DNA of 64,000 nucleotides, taken from contig JAFREE010000019.1 in NCBI GenBank assembly GCA_019400425.1, positions 204,809-268,808 on the forward strand, written 5' to 3'. The notes below the pieces were generated by a model, which did not search any database, had not been told where the DNA came from, and was given only the letters and a program-made list of their open reading frames with translations. The stretch is from Hymenochaete sp. R1 (lineage: Eukaryota > Basidiomycota > Agaricomycetes > Hymenochaetales > Hymenochaetaceae). The position numbers were made by a program, and so were the translations under genes. Shown piece by piece: positions 1 to 14,971 of this stretch (its first letter is position 1; each line of letters begins with the position of its first letter).

Positions 1-532
1 CGGGGGAGATGCCCATCCCAAAAGGTTCGAGAAGGAAACTTGGCATTTGGAACAAAGGCGGGCGGGGTACACCCGGTAAGGATTGTTGGTGCTGGTATCT
101 TGCGTCTGGTTGAGCGACATACCCGTTATTATTGGAGGAGGAAGAGGAAGTTTGTGCGAGTACGCTCGAAGACGGGGCGTCGATGGCGGAGGACGAGGTG
201 GAGGGGCGAGGGTGGTCTGTGTTATTACCGAATGCATGAGAGGGCGAGTAGTTGTTACTCTCGCATTGCCGTAAATGAGTATTTTGGTCAAAGTGCTTCG
301 GTAGAGTACCAAAGGTAGGATCGAAAGGCGACGAATAATTGTCATACGAAACTTGTTCTTGCTGCTGTTGCTGCTGGTTATAATCGACGAGAGGAAAGTT
401 CAAGGATAAGTGCTGCGCATTGTACGTGTCCTGTGGTTTCTGTCCCTGACCGTTCTGCTGGATAAAAGACGCAGGGTCCGTTGGAGAAGCCGACGAGGCC
501 TCTGTATCTCGAAGGTAAGTTGAGAACGGCAT
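1..532 (-). CDS. N-terminal part of a Q/S/N-rich protein, truncated by the window edge
   Basis: An open frame starts at the ATG at 532-530 (MPFSTYLRDTEASSAS...) and reads without a stop to base 2, giving 177 codons. The frame is rich in Ser, Pro, Gln and Asn, with a CAG/CAA-encoded Gln run near residue 53 (NQQQQQQEQ) and serine runs near residue 125. I see no domain in this part. Low-complexity Q/S/N-rich starts are common in fungal transcription factors and RNA regulators, but that is only an inference. The unusually long upstream region with clustered CCAAT boxes (1164-1477) would suit a regulated gene. The rest lies outside the window, so the product cannot be named. Confidence 0.6.
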   Translation of the reverse strand, partial: MPFSTYLRDTEASSASPTDPASFIQQNGQGQKPQDTYNAQHLSLNFPLVDYNQQQQQQEQVSYDNYSSPFDPTFGTLPKHFDQNTHLRQCESNNYSPSHAFGNNTDHPRPSTSSSAIDAPSSSVLAQTSSSSSNNNGYVAQPDARYQHQQSLPGVPRPPLFQMPSFLLEPFGMGISP

Positions 533-2716
533 TTGTGAGATTTGCGAGGATGAGTACAAATTTTAAGATTAGAGTTTGGTGAGGTTAAGCAGCATGCAGG
601 CGTAGATGGTGCTACAATATCCGAGGAGAACGTATGGTCGGACGGATGTCAAAGGAGAGGAGAGTGCGGAGAGTGGAAGAGAGTTTGAGTGGCGATTAAC
701 CGATGAAGGAGGTCGAGGAGAAGAAAGGCAAAGCAAGGAGATGGCCCAAAGGGGGGAAAGCCAGGGGCAGAGTGGGTGAGTGAGCAGGAGTTGTAAGTAA
801 TTAACTTGATAGAGTGCGCGAGTTAAACGGAAAGCAATTAACATGCAACCCTTCTGCGCGCGCTCTCGCTAATACTGACTGAGCCGTCTATCGCCGTCGT
901 CGTCAAGGATGATGTCGGCAGAAAGCAGGTCGTCGTCGTGGAGGTAAGAGGAAGAGAGAGAGAAAGGGAGAAGGGGTAAGGCCGAGACTGAGTCTAAGGA
1001 AGCAAGCACTTGAAGCAGCAGTGGACCCAATTCCATTTCATTTCCATTATAGGGATGACGTAATAGAAATCTATACCATCTCGGGTCCAATCTATCACTT
1101 CTTCCCCGAGCTCCCCGGCCCTAAATAAATTCATCAGACGTGGCGGAAATCATCATTTTCTAGCCAATGAAAAAAAAAAAAACTGCAGCACAGCGAAAAC
1201 TTCCACCTAGCCAATAGCAGCCAACAACCAATAGCCAATGAGAGACACCTCCTCTTAGGCGACCTCCACCGCCTTCCAGCGAACCAATGAGGCGAAAGAA
1301 AGAACAGGACCGTCGGTAGCCCCGGACCAATCAGAAAGATCTACCGCAGGCAAGTGGATCCGCTGCCAGCCCGACCAATCCGAGTCGGTTCGCTGAATGA
1401 TGAATCAGAGCCTGGGTACCTGGACTGGAACTGGAACCAAGCCAAAGTTTGAGTCAGACGCGACTCTTTCGGATTGGTCGATCTCATTTTTAATGCACTG
1501 ACCGACCGAAGCTTTCGGACATCTACTGTCTCTGCCACTTTCACTTGGCCCAACTCTAAAACACCTTTATCCCTCGCTTTCGGCTTAGTGCATCGCATCC
1601 ATATACAACCCCTATCCATCGAGATCTCACCTCTACTCTTACCTTACCTCATATCCATCAACGTATGTTGTATGTTTGAGATCTCTTCCTCTTTTTCCTA
1701 TACACAGTACTAGTCTTATTCGTACGAGTCACACATATCATGATATTGACTCCACTGGTATCCATTCATATCGAGTGCTAGTACTAGTCCGACCCATTCT
1801 ACCACTAGTACCACTACAATATTAATAATAGGACAAACACCAATGGTGATCCCTTCCTTTCGTCCAAGTTCAGAATCCAGACCAGACCAGACGAGCCATC
1901 TATCGTGATACTGTCCTGACCTATCTTCATGGCTTACTACCAGATCATCCCCCTTCCCCCACAATTTCATCACAAACACCCTTCCGAGTCGAGCTCTATC
2001 TTCCACTTCTACATAGTTTGCGATCGTTTGATGGATTTCCTTTTTTTTCTCCCTCCCCCCTTATTTCGATCCGTTTAACGTTTACGATAGGATCTCGTTT
2101 TTGCAGTCGCTTTTTGGGGGGGGAGGGAGTCGAGAAGATCGAAAGAGAGTAGACGGACGTATATACCATACGAACGCAAAAGAGTAAAGGAGCGATATGA
2201 TTTTTCACTCTTTCTTCCCTTCTTTCACGACGTCTCGACGCTGTACATCTAAGTGGGCTACAATACTAAAAAAAGGTGCTACAACCGCTACAAGTACTAC
2301 AACATCCCAGCCCCGCCCCCACATACGCATACACGACGCGAACGCAAACGCCAAAGCTCCACTGATACAAAAAAAAACAACAATAACGGCTAAAAACTGT
2401 GAGTTACCAACCCCGAACTCGAATCAATCAGGGGAAGTAGAGCAGAGCCCAATCCCCCAGGATCCACACTGCCGACTGGATACGAAATACGAATGTGAAT
2501 GCGAATCTCTTCTTTCCTCTTCTCCTCCTCCCCCCCTCCCTCCCGTCGTTCTTCGTTTACATCCTAACTTATCACTTGTGTTTTATGATATCGATTCCTC
2601 ACACGTATTCTTTCCGAATCCTGCGATGTTCAGATGCCCGTGCGCAGGTCTGTGATCGAAGCTCGAAGAGTTGGGGGGGAGGAGGGGAGAGGGGGTGAGG
2701 CAGATGCTGCTTTTTT
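533..2716. other. Gene-poor spacer of about 2.2 kb
   Basis: Apart from the CCAAT cluster I see only homopolymer and pyrimidine-rich stretches (for example around 2040-2070 and 2515-2545) and short unsupported open frames. It lies between the start of the left-edge gene and the 3' end of RLI1, and could hold a long 5' UTR or a non-coding transcript. Confidence 0.5.
1164..1477. promoter_or_regulatory. Cluster of CCAAT boxes
   Basis: Exact CCAAT occurs at 1164, 1211, 1228, 1235, 1284, 1327 and 1375, and its inverse ATTGG at 1473: eight copies in 314 bp. CCAAT is the binding core of the Hap2/3/5 (NF-Y) complex in fungi. The nearest gene pointing away is the truncated gene at 1-532, so these probably belong to its distal promoter. 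No coding frame in the region looks real. Confidence 0.6.
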
Positions 2717-4959
2717 TTAGTCCTCGAGGAAGAAATAGTTTCCCGACGCTGTTCGGTGTCAGAAGCCATCAACATACACTATCCCGACAAAAAAGAAAAC
2801 ACATAAATAAATAAACAACCCACTTTTCTGCTCCTTATCCTTCACGCTCCCCCTCTTATTCACCCTCGGCCTAAAATTCGTCGGGTCCCGCCTGAACGTG
2901 ATCTCCAAGCTCGCCAAAAACTTGTTCATCCCCGTCAACAAGCTCTGTGGCGGCGTCGCGGTGGCGGAGATGGCGGGCCGGCCCTCGAACACGATCACGC
3001 GGTCGGCGAGGTAGGTGGCCATGATGAAGTCGTGCTCGATCACGAACGCGGTCTTTTTGACGTGAAGGATGAAACGTTTGATTACTTTTGAGGCGATGAT
3101 GCGTTGTTCGGAGTCGAGGAAGCTGTGGTCGAAAAAACGGAGGGGGCCGGAGGGGGGCGGATTAAAAAAGGGGGATGTAATGAGATTGGGTGAAAGAGCG
3201 CGTATACTATGCATGTACGTACGAAGAAGGTTCGTCGATCAGGTAGACGTTCACATTCGGCTTTCCTAAAGCCAACACAATCGCCACTCTTTGGAGTTCT
3301 CCGCCTGAAAGCGTCTTCACCTCCTGATCCATAATATTCTCCAAGTTCATGGGCTTCAGTACATCCGCCCCAAATTGCGGATGCATGAACGCGTTTTTAA
3401 TCTGCTTTAACAGCAGCATCCGTACCGTCCCCGGGAACTTGGGCGAGATCGTCTGCGGCTTGAGCGACACCGACAGCGCGATCTTATCCGTCTCGACGTC
3501 CGGGGTGTCGCCAGCGAGGAGCTTGACAAAGGTCGTTTTGCCTGTCCCGTTCTCCCCGAGCATGACAATGATTTCCGAGTCGGTGAACTCGCCCGCCTCG
3601 ACGGTGAGCTTGAAGTTGCCGTTCGTCTTCGTCATGGCCGGGTACGAGTACTGGCGCGTCTTCTCCAGAATTATCTCCTCCGCGTTCTCCACCATCTTGA
3701 ATTGCAGATGGTCCTCGCGGAAACGTAGGTTCTCCGTAGGGATGAAGCCGTCGAGGAAGATGTTGATGCCTTCGCGCACGGAATAGGGCATCGTGACGAC
3801 GCCGTACATCGACGGCTTGCCATACAGGCAGCACACAAAGTCGGAGAGGTAGTCGAGCACGGAAAGATCGTGCTCGACAGCGATGACGTAACAATCGGGG
3901 TGCAACAGAGAGCGGATGACTTCGGCCGCTTTCAGCCGTTGTCGGACGTCGAGGTAGCTTGATGGTTCGTCAAACATGTAGACATCGGCGCGTTGAATAC
4001 AGGACATTGCGATGGCGAATCGCTGGAGTTCTCCACCAGAGAGTTGATCGACATTGCGATCGAGGACCTCGTTGAGTTCGAGCTCGTCGCACATTAGCTT
4101 TTTGTTGTCGAGCTCGAGCTTCGAGTCGAGCATCTGCGAGACGGTGAGCTGGCCCTTAATCGCCTTTGGGATGTGATCAACGTATTGAGGCTTGATGAGC
4201 GCCTTTAGGTTGTCTTCAAGTACTTTGGTGAAGTAGTTTTGCAGCTCGGACCCACGGAAGTATTTGAGAATTTCTTGCCAGTCCGGTGGATCCTGGCGTG
4301 GTGGATTAGAGGGCCAGCTATGGAGTTTCAGAAATATACGATGAAGCGCACGTCGTATCTCCCCAAATTGGGCTTCAGCTTCCCCGCTAATATTTTGAGC
4401 GCAGTGCTCTTCCCGATACCGTTCGTCCCCACTAACCCTAACACCTGACCGGGACGTGGCGTGGGTAGTCGATGTAATTTGAACGCGTTTGCCGTATATC
4501 GATGCGTTACTTGATTATCAAGATCGGTAGGGAGGTTGATTATTTGAATAGCGTCGAAGGGGCACCTAAGCAGAATGGAATATTTAAGACAAGAATCCAA
4601 GAAATAGCGGATGAACCACACTCACTTTTTGATGCATATACCGCACCCGATACACAATATTTCAGAGATAAATGCAATCTTGTTTGATGGGACGACCTCG
4701 ATACATTGTTTCCCTGAAAGAATCTCATGAGCCAACATGCCTCAATTGTAGCAAGCATAGTTTAAAGATAATTAACCCATTTTGACGACCGGACATGACT
4801 AAACGAAGGCGAGTGGAGGAGGATGAGAACTCGAAACGAGGCAAGGAAGAACTAGCCGGGAGAGAGGATGCTCACCTTCTTGCATTCCTGCGCACACCTC
4901 TTTGGCTTACATTTGCTCGCGTCGACGATGGCGATTCGAGTGATTTTGTCCGACGACAT
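2717..4959 (-). CDS. RLI1: ABCE1/Rli1 ribosome-recycling ATPase
   Basis: Seven exons: 4876-4959, 4777-4798, 4626-4713, 4352-4565, 3223-4292, 2824-3122, 2717-2748, giving 602 aa, the usual ABCE1 length. This essential cytosolic protein splits post-termination ribosomes and acts in ribosome export and initiation. The N-terminus carries the cysteines of two 4Fe-4S clusters ([14 protein letters not shown], then [12 protein letters not shown]). Two ABC domains follow: Walker [10 protein letters not shown] and GENGTGKTT, two LSGGELQR signatures, Walker [12 protein letters not shown] and [11 protein letters not shown]. The end reads SGNYFFLED. Exon 2 is a 22-nt microexon inside the first Fe-S cluster. 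The gene is divergent from GPI12 across 157 bp. Splice sites were placed by phase and family similarity; all junctions agree. Confidence 0.95.
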
Positions 4960-5116
4960 TGTGGGGAGAGGTGGAGGGTGAAGGGAGAGAGACGGAGCGC
5001 GCTCGAAGTTTTGATTTGTGAATGAAACGGACAGCTTTTGATTCGGTAAACGTCATGTGACTTATTGCGTCCATTTCCGCTCTCAGCTCTCAGAGCTCAG
5101 CTTAGGCTTGGACTTG

Positions 5117-6173
5117 ATGCCTCCCTCCTTCATCGTTTTCCAGTATGCCGCCTTCTTCGTGTGTTTGGCTGCCATCGTCCTTAGCTGGACAACAAGCTTC
5201 AAAGAGAACGTAACCTTTCCTTCAGGATTTAAAGGCCAACGCGTGCTAGTGCTCACCGCCCATCCAGATGACGAGTGCATGTTCTTCGGTCCAACGATAA
5301 CTTCTCTCACTCAAGCTCAAGTCTCTCTCCATGCTCATCAAGACCTCAGCGCGTCGCTAGCAAAACCCGACGTGTTTTCTTTCTGCCTCTCTTCCGGAGA
5401 TGCGGTCGGCTTGGGAGAAGTTCGGAAACGCGAGCTGGACGGCAGCTTGGACGTGCTTGGTATTGCCAAAGACAATCGGAAGGTCTTGGACGAACCGTAC
5501 GTCGTATCTCCGTCAAAAAAATGCTATACTTGCGCTAACTCTACGGTCATCAGTTTCAAAGACAACATGACGGCATATTGGGACTCGGATGTCATAGCTC
5601 AGCACGTCGTCCCTTTCGTCGTTGATCACTCCATAAACATCGTACGTTTCCCACTCCGACTCAGATTACCCCTTCACGCTCAGTCTCAAACACCCTGATC
5701 TGCTGTAGATCCTGACCTTTGACAATAAAGGCATCTCTTCTCACCCGAATCACATATCACTGTATCATGGCACCCAAGCCGCTCTGAGGACACTCCAATC
5801 GTCGCAGTCCCATCTTTCGGTTCGGGCATACGGCCTCAAGACGGTCTCGGTACTCCCAAAATACACAGGTCCTCTATTCGCCATTCCCGTCTACTCGAAT
5901 CGACTCGCCTGCAATCCCATCCCGCAATCCATGGCTAATTTCGTCTCGCTAGCAAAGATCCTCGAATTCCTCTTTGATTGCAGTGCCCTCCCCACAGACC
6001 TCGACGACAACAAGTACGCTGACTCTCTGGTGTTTGTCTCGGGGTGGAGAGAGTATTGGACAGCGCTGGAGGCGATGAGGAAGCACGAATCGCAGCTTGT
6101 TTGGTTCAGGTGGCTTTATGTACTCTTCTCGCAGTACATGTGGTTGAACGAATGGGAGGAGGTCGTTCCCTAG
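5117..6173 (+). CDS. GPI12: N-acetylglucosaminyl-phosphatidylinositol de-N-acetylase (PIG-L)
   Basis: Exons 5117-5496, 5554-5641, 5709-6173; 310 aa. The enzyme performs the second step of GPI-anchor synthesis at the ER, removing acetate from GlcNAc-PI. An N-terminal membrane segment (about residues 5-25) precedes the LmbE/PIG-L domain. The catalytic motif AHPDDE (H49, D51, D52) and the second motif SHPNH (H168, H171) are intact, as is VRKRELDGSLDVLGI. The frame upstream of 5117 opens with GTG, so the ATG at 5117 is the better start. It shares a 157-bp divergent promoter region with RLI1. A diverged paralogue lies at 12939-14483 with introns at the same places. Confidence 0.93.
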
Positions 6174-6726
6174 CTCGGAGACGACAAGAGAGGTAATGGA
6201 ATGAAACGAAAGATGGACGGGTCGAGTGCGCGCCTCTGCGTCTATGGGATTTCTTGCGCACGACAATTGCGAACTCACAGAGTGCGGTATGCAATGCAAG
6301 ATTGCTTCCTCTCTGCTCGCGAATGCGGCGAATTTGTGTTGGTTTCGTACAGTCAGACTTACATTTGGATCTGGGTCTTCACGACGGCAACCATCACGCC
6401 TTCGGTTTGAGGACCACTGTCCTGAAATGAGCTTGTCGCATGCATTTACCCAAATTCACAGCGATCGGACTGTGGATTGCTGCAACTTGAATCACCCATC
6501 AGTTTCCGATGGATACGTATGTGCAGAATACGAGCTATTCGGTGAACCTTTTTTTCGGTTTGAGTGCAGTATATATACATGCCAAGAATTACATTTTTTA
6601 ACTAGAACTTCAGACTTTTGAATTCACATCACGGAAAATGAGATCAGCAAGAGAGATAAGCGGTAGTACAGAGGATAATACACCAACTGGTTGCCATCTT
6701 CAATCTTTTCGGGGCACGCCAGAGAA
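6174..6726. other. Spacer between convergent 3' ends
   Basis: This separates the ends of GPI12 and RPA3. Open frames here show no family features; I see no gene. Confidence 0.5.
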
Positions 6727-7374
6727 TCAGAAAATATTTTTGAAGCGCTCGTCGTGCGTCATCTCAATACAATCGTTGACGAGTTCCATGTCTGGCGAAG
6801 CATATATGAAACGGTAATGAATGAGTATATACGTCGTGTCTCGAGCCAGTCCCAAAGGGAAAATGAGAAAAGCGCGAACCTAACTCGTTGCCCAGGTTGA
6901 TGCTTGCCTGGAGCTTGATGGCATTCACGTCTTCAACGGTGCCGATGACCTCGACGTAGGTGTCTTCAAAAACGCCTTCCTATTCATGGAGTATTCCATG
7001 TGCTCAGTGATGTATGCATGCCTTTGGAGAAGCCAATGAATACGTACCTGAGTCGTCCGTACGTTCACCTGTCCCATATCCGTCGCGGTCACGATGGCGG
7101 ATGTCCCTGAGATCTGTTAGGAGTTAGAGGATTCATACGGAACGGCACATTAAAAAGAACAGGAGGTAAGAAGAGCATAGGCAGCGAGAATGAGGGAGAA
7201 CAGTCGAAAGGAGACAGTAGACAGTGGAGGGGAGGATAGGAAATTAAGGCCAAAGGTTGGGGAACGCACTCTCGTAACTTTACAGACAAGTCTGACGGTG
7301 CGCCCGATGTAGTCTCCCAGGCGAGCAGAATTGACGCGTGGGGTACGTTCGACGTCGATGTCCATTGCCTGCAT
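6727..7374 (-). CDS. RFA3: Replication protein A small subunit (RPA14)
   Basis: Exons 7270-7374, 7048-7113, 6880-6979, 6727-6791; 111 aa (108 if the ATG at 7365 is used). RPA3 is the smallest subunit of the heterotrimeric ssDNA-binding complex used in nuclear replication and repair. The frame shows the single OB fold of the family: TPRVNSARLGDYIGRTVRLV, then a strand pattern through ATDMGQVNV and FEDTYVEVIGTV, ending in a helix (MELVNDCIEMTHDERF). The length fits RPA14 proteins of about 110-120 aa. The downstream in-frame ATG pair leaves the exact start open. Confidence 0.88.
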
Positions 7375-8167
7375 TGTAGGAAATTTGTGTCTGTTCAAAG
7401 ATAAGATCGAAGGTTTTTGTGGTGGATGGTAGTGAGAGGAAGACGTGCTAGACTGCGGCTGCGGACGAACGCGACGCGACGCGTTGAGGAGGGACCATGA
7501 TCCTCATTCTCATCCTGGACATGGACCACCAGCACCCATGATATGCAAGCTGGTTTTGAGTCTCGCGATCACTGCTTTTTCTCGCCCATAACCTTCTCGT
7601 CGACCAACGCAGACTAGAAAGCTAATACACGTTGAAGAACAGAAAAAAAGGTGCTCACAAACACTGCAGCTTTCATCTCTCAAAGTTGCCAGTAAATAAC
7701 TAGCTCAGACATCTTCATCTTCATCGTGACAACATCCCCCTTCCCCCGAGACTCATTTGTCTCTCTGCTCAACACCACATCCGATATCTGCAAACTAGTT
7801 GCCAATGTTACACTTCACCTTTGCGCCCATCCAGCCCGACTTACTCATCCCAACTTTGCCACATTTCTTTTTCTGCTTTGAGCCATGCTCCGCGACAGCC
7901 TTAAGCTTAAGACGACATTCGTCGTACCTTTGCCCATCCACCCCCTCTTCTTACTTTCTCCCCTCTTTCCCTTCCCTTCCCTCCCTTTACATCCCTGCCT
8001 TAGTGAGTTTTCGCATGCCGTTGGCTTCGTGGTGGACGCTGACGTTCTTTGAACCTCCTTCTCCTTTCATTCCCTCGCCACATAATTTACTTGGAACGGA
8101 AAGGCCCACGAGCTCGCTCACTTGTTCATTTATTGATAAATAAAAGAAACCAACACCAGTTTTAAAC
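7375..8167. other. Divergent upstream region of RFA3 and the first E2 gene
   Basis: About 790 bp between two divergent genes. A strongly CT-rich tract at 7930-7990 precedes the E2 gene; such tracts are common in promoters and 5' leaders of well expressed fungal genes. I see no coding feature. Confidence 0.5.
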
Positions 8168-9620
<1,453 letters not shown>

Positions 9621-10733
9621 ATGAGCATTAGTGGTGTTGAATGGATTGGAAGTGGATGTGATCAGGTGTTCTTGGTGATTGATGTTCAGTTGCTGACATA
9701 GAGATATCTATGTAGTAGAGACTCGAAGTTGCATTATTTGAATATATAACACATATTTTCAGCGATCTGGTGCAGTGTTTTGAGGAATGACAATATTTAT
9801 GACCGATTTTACCTTTTTCTTTTTTTGAAATTTGGATGGCTGAGTCTAGGATGTGCTAGTACGTTCCATGAGGGATTAGTCATTGCGGTTCATTGCAGTG
9901 CGAGCCTTTCCCTCTATGATTGAAAAAAATATCCATGCATGTTCTAAACTAGATCCTGGCAGTGGACTCTATAAGATACAGTTGATGAAATGATAACGCT
10001 TGACCTTGTTGGAAGGCCACAGGTGTCTCCAAGCTACACAATACCTCATTCAACACAGGGATACTGGTGCGATGGGCTCTACAGTACTTATCACCGTGAG
10101 GGTGGTCGCCTCGGTTACTCATGTAATAATAATGAGACGAACAGGCGGTGCTGGAATAACGAATAGAGCCTAATTGAGCGATGCTATTGTCGATAGCTTG
10201 ACTCGGAAGTGAGCAGGCCCGGGGTGTGTTGAGCAGGACCGTGTGTGGGTAAAGGCAACAGCCGCGCTTTCCACTCCCGGCTTTCCCTGTAACCACCACC
10301 ATCTCCCCTCCTCAAGGTAAGTCCATCCTATCCATCCTCTCCTCTTCGTCGTCGTCCGCTGACTAGCTTCCCTTTGTTTCTTTCGTTGCTGTCGCTGTTG
10401 ACGTCGTCGTCGTCCATATCTCTGATCGACCGCGATCGCTCGATCATCTCTGTCGTCGTCGTGCATCACTCACACTACCGCATTGGCCCCGCATACTCAT
10501 TCGTTCTATACCCTCGTGCCCTGCAATCATCGACGACTGGCTCTCATGGTCTCACCTCGCCTCTCGTCGCCTCGTCTATGCTTCTACATCGTCTCTCTAT
10601 TTCGTATCTCCACCCCACTCACCACTACGCGCGCGCGCTGGTCGTCCATCTATCACCGAACGCTCAAAACACAGCCTGACAAAGCGTTTTCTTTTCTCGT
10701 ACCCATATCCCTCGACGTCGATATCGAACAAAG
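9621..10733. other. Spacer and promoter of the second E2 gene
   Basis: About 1.1 kb. The last 400 bp (10315-10720) is CT-rich with CGTCGTCGTC runs and probably contains promoter and 5' leader. Small frames on both strands show no recognisable protein. Confidence 0.5.
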
Positions 10734-11990
<1,257 letters not shown>

Positions 11991-12938
11991 ACGGATGTTA
12001 CGAAACACGAAATGTCCCCTGGCTTGTTGCAGCTTTCGGACCTTCCCCTTTGCAATCATCCCATCCTTCCTATCACCATAGTGTTTCTTCCCTCACGTGT
12101 ATAGCTAGCTCTTGGTCCCCTCCTTTCCAACGAATTCCAATCTCAAATTATAAGTTTGTTCGTTTACGAAAGCAAAGCAGGCGCAGCAACACACTTATTA
12201 TCCTGATCCCGAACCCCGATGAAGTGTGTATACATTCATTTGTTTTCACCCCTCGTTGTTTCGTCGTTTCTTTCCCTTTTCTCTATCTCCCTGTTCGCTC
12301 TCTATTCTTGTCTTTTGACAGGGCTTGTCGGCTGGCACAAGGTGTGAATGAATGAATGATAATGTCTCGTTTTCTCACTTTAACCTCTTTAATTAGCTCC
12401 TCTTCCTCTTTCGATTTAAAACAACTACCTTGAAGCAAATGTGAAGTGTTGCAGTCGTTATATCTATTGGGGTATCAATATTGGATATAGCAATGATCAT
12501 GAGGTCAGGTCACTTCAGATTCGTCGGCGAAATGTCGGGACTCCGATCGAGTCTACTTCGAGTCGAACAACTTGAACAAGTCGATTGCTTGGCTTCAACC
12601 CGCCATCTCCATCTCCTCTTACCCTCCATCCGTCCCAGGTCAATTTCTTCACTTGCGCCTTTAACGTTGGGTAATAGTGAGGACAGCTGCTCTGCAACTC
12701 AACAACAAGTCTGTCGAGCGCGACACGCTAACGATTCTTCCCGGTTTTCAACCCTCGAAACGAAACGAGACGATTGTGACTGCCTCCAGATAGTACAAGT
12801 AACCTCCGCGCATCGTGTACGACAACGCTTGGGGTTTGCCTAGGCATAATCTTGGAAGGCCGAGCTCAAGTCTGGAGACAATACATATATTCGAACAAGG
12901 AACGAGTCTTTATTACGCACGACAGTATTTTATGAAGG
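11991..12938. other. Spacer
   Basis: About 950 bp between the E2 gene and the PIG-L-like gene. It includes a short GAAT repeat near 12345-12358. No supported gene. Confidence 0.45.
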
Positions 12939-14483
12939 ATGCCTCCTAGGAAACAGGCTGGCGGCGCTGGCCTGCAGAGCCCCAGTTCCCCAAGATCGCC
13001 GAAGAAAACTCAGAGTCGGAAGGGGAAAGATGTAACACCAGCAAGAACAACAGGAGATAACGATAGAGCGACAGGGAGAGGAAACGCAGGTCCTACCGCT
13101 GCGGGTGCAGCAGCCCCAATCTCAACCTCAGCGAGCCAGATCAGCCCGCTGAACCCAGCCAACAGCTGGAAGTTCAAGTTGGTCTTCCTCATCGTTCCTG
13201 TAAGTCTTCAGTGTGCTGTAGTATTCGGGCTTGATTCTGTCGAGTCGACGACTAACGGCGTTCACTGTCCTTGTCCTTGTTCTTATAGCTCCTCCAACTC
13301 CTCTGGAACGCTGAGGCTCCCCTCCGTCCCTTCTCTGCAGTCCGGGATAGGCTCACCGGCGAGCTCCTCTTCCACCCCTCCTCCTCGCCGTCCTCGTCTT
13401 CCGAAAACGAGAATCAGAGGCCACTGATCATCGACCCCCGCATCTTGCTCGTCGTCCCCCATGCGCGCGACGTCTTGATGTTTGCGCCGACGGTGGGGAG
13501 CTTGGTAAAAGAACCGAGGAAGGAGAAGTGTGAGGTGTTTGTTGTTGGGTTGAGTGGGGGCGGGGAGGTGTCAGTGGGAGGAGGATGGGAAGGTGCGTTG
13601 GATATTATGGGATTGGAGAAGGAGAAGAGGGTTTTATTGGATGTTCCGTAAGTACCTTTTTTTTGACTGCCGGTGTATCGAAGACCTGTACTCGAAATGT
13701 GAATGAGATGCTGTGAATACTGACTTGGGCTTGGTGTTTTTTGGTTGACTAGTACGTTGAGCGATACGAAACCTGCCTGGGATGCTGTTGACGTTGCGGG
13801 GACCGTACTGAAGTACATCACAGACTTCAACATTGATACCGTACGTACACATTCCTTTTCTAGAACTCTCTTTGGACCCCTAGACTCAGAGAACACCACT
13901 ATCCGTGCAGGTTTTGACCTTCGACGCCGCGGGCATCACTCACAATCCACACCATAATACGACTTTCCACGCCCTCTCAAATCTCATTGTCCCTTCTTCA
14001 TCTACCTCCGGAACCTCTAAACTCTTACCCCCTTCTCTGAACCTGACGAAATCCCTCGAGTCCATCCCCGCGTCATCTCGCAACCCCACGTACCCCCGCC
14101 TATACGCGCTCCGTACCCCTCCAATCTACAAAGACGTCCTCGGTCCGTTGACGCCTATTGTGGAACACGTCGAGCTTGTGTGGAAGACCCTGAAGGGCGC
14201 TTCGTCTGCGTCCAAGTCTACTTCTACAACCCCATCCACATCCACATCCGTGTCCGAGGACGAAGACGAAGACGAAAAGGACAAAAAACCAACTACGCCA
14301 ACGAACCCTCCGAAACCAGCTCGTCGTCCGGTGACGTTTATCAGCGACATACGAACGTACGCGCGTTCTTGGCGGGCTCTGTCCCAGTTTGGGAGCGAGG
14401 TGTGGAATCCGGTGAAGGTTGTTCATTGGGCGTTGGGGAGGAGCTTGTGGGTGAATGTTTGGGAGGAGGTGACGGGGTACTGA
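12939..14483 (+). CDS. Degenerate PIG-L/LmbE-fold paralogue (probable pseudoenzyme)
   Basis: Exons 12939-13199, 13289-13647, 13753-13840, 13911-14483; 426 aa. The basic, low-complexity start is followed by a membrane segment (about residues 79-93, WKFKLVFLIVPLLQLLW) and a domain that aligns along its length with GPI12 in this window: LLVVPHARDVLMFAPTVGSL, GALDIMGLEKEKRVLLDVP, VLTFDAAGITHNPHH, and the end SLWVNVWEEV. Exon 3 is 88 nt, like exon 2 of GPI12, and both introns fall in the same place and phase. The HPDDE motif reads HARDV (H145, R147, D148) and HPNH reads NPHH (N248, H251). An acidic Ser/Thr-rich insert (EDEDEDEKDKK) sits near residue 340. Deacetylase activity is unlikely; a structural or regulatory role is inference. 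Confidence 0.8.
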
Positions 14484-14971
14484 GGGGTTGATGGCATTGC
14501 GATGAGCGTCGTTTGCTTTGGCGTCGGTGTTGATGTCGGCTCTTTACGCTGAAGACGGCTTGCGTTCTGTGGGTGCAGGGGAGCTGGGATTCAGACATTT
14601 CCAAGTTAAAAAGTGCTACTATCATGACGCAATGTGTACTTTTCTACTTAAATTATCATTCTCCAGATACTGCCTAGAGATGGGCTTGGAAGCTCACTAC
14701 TAGTACTGATTATAGTGCGTGTTTTGGCCGATGATAATATTGCAGAGTAGTGAATACGTAGTCCAAAAGAAAATAAGCCGTAAACAGACTTCAAGAAGCA
14801 TAGGTCGACAGCACTTTATTCATGTCTCGAAGCAGGTACCCCCTCAACAATCTACATTCACCTCTGTCCACTCATTCATTCATGACACGCAACCCATCGA
14901 TCCATTCGTCCTTCACAATCACCTACTCAATGCCCAGAGGCACTTTATGGTAGACGAGCATAACTTGAAGC
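14484..14971. other. Spacer between convergent 3' ends
   Basis: About 490 bp between the stop codons of the PIG-L-like gene and the parvulin gene. No gene seen. Confidence 0.5.

Noticed and set aside
2197..2655. 152-codon open frame on the plus strand
   Set aside because: Low-complexity, no domain, no splice pattern, and inside a spacer rich in homopolymers; consistent with chance.
6226..6621. 131-codon frame between GPI12 and RFA3
   Set aside because: Starts at a non-ATG or weak ATG, no family features, lies in a 3'-3' intergenic region.
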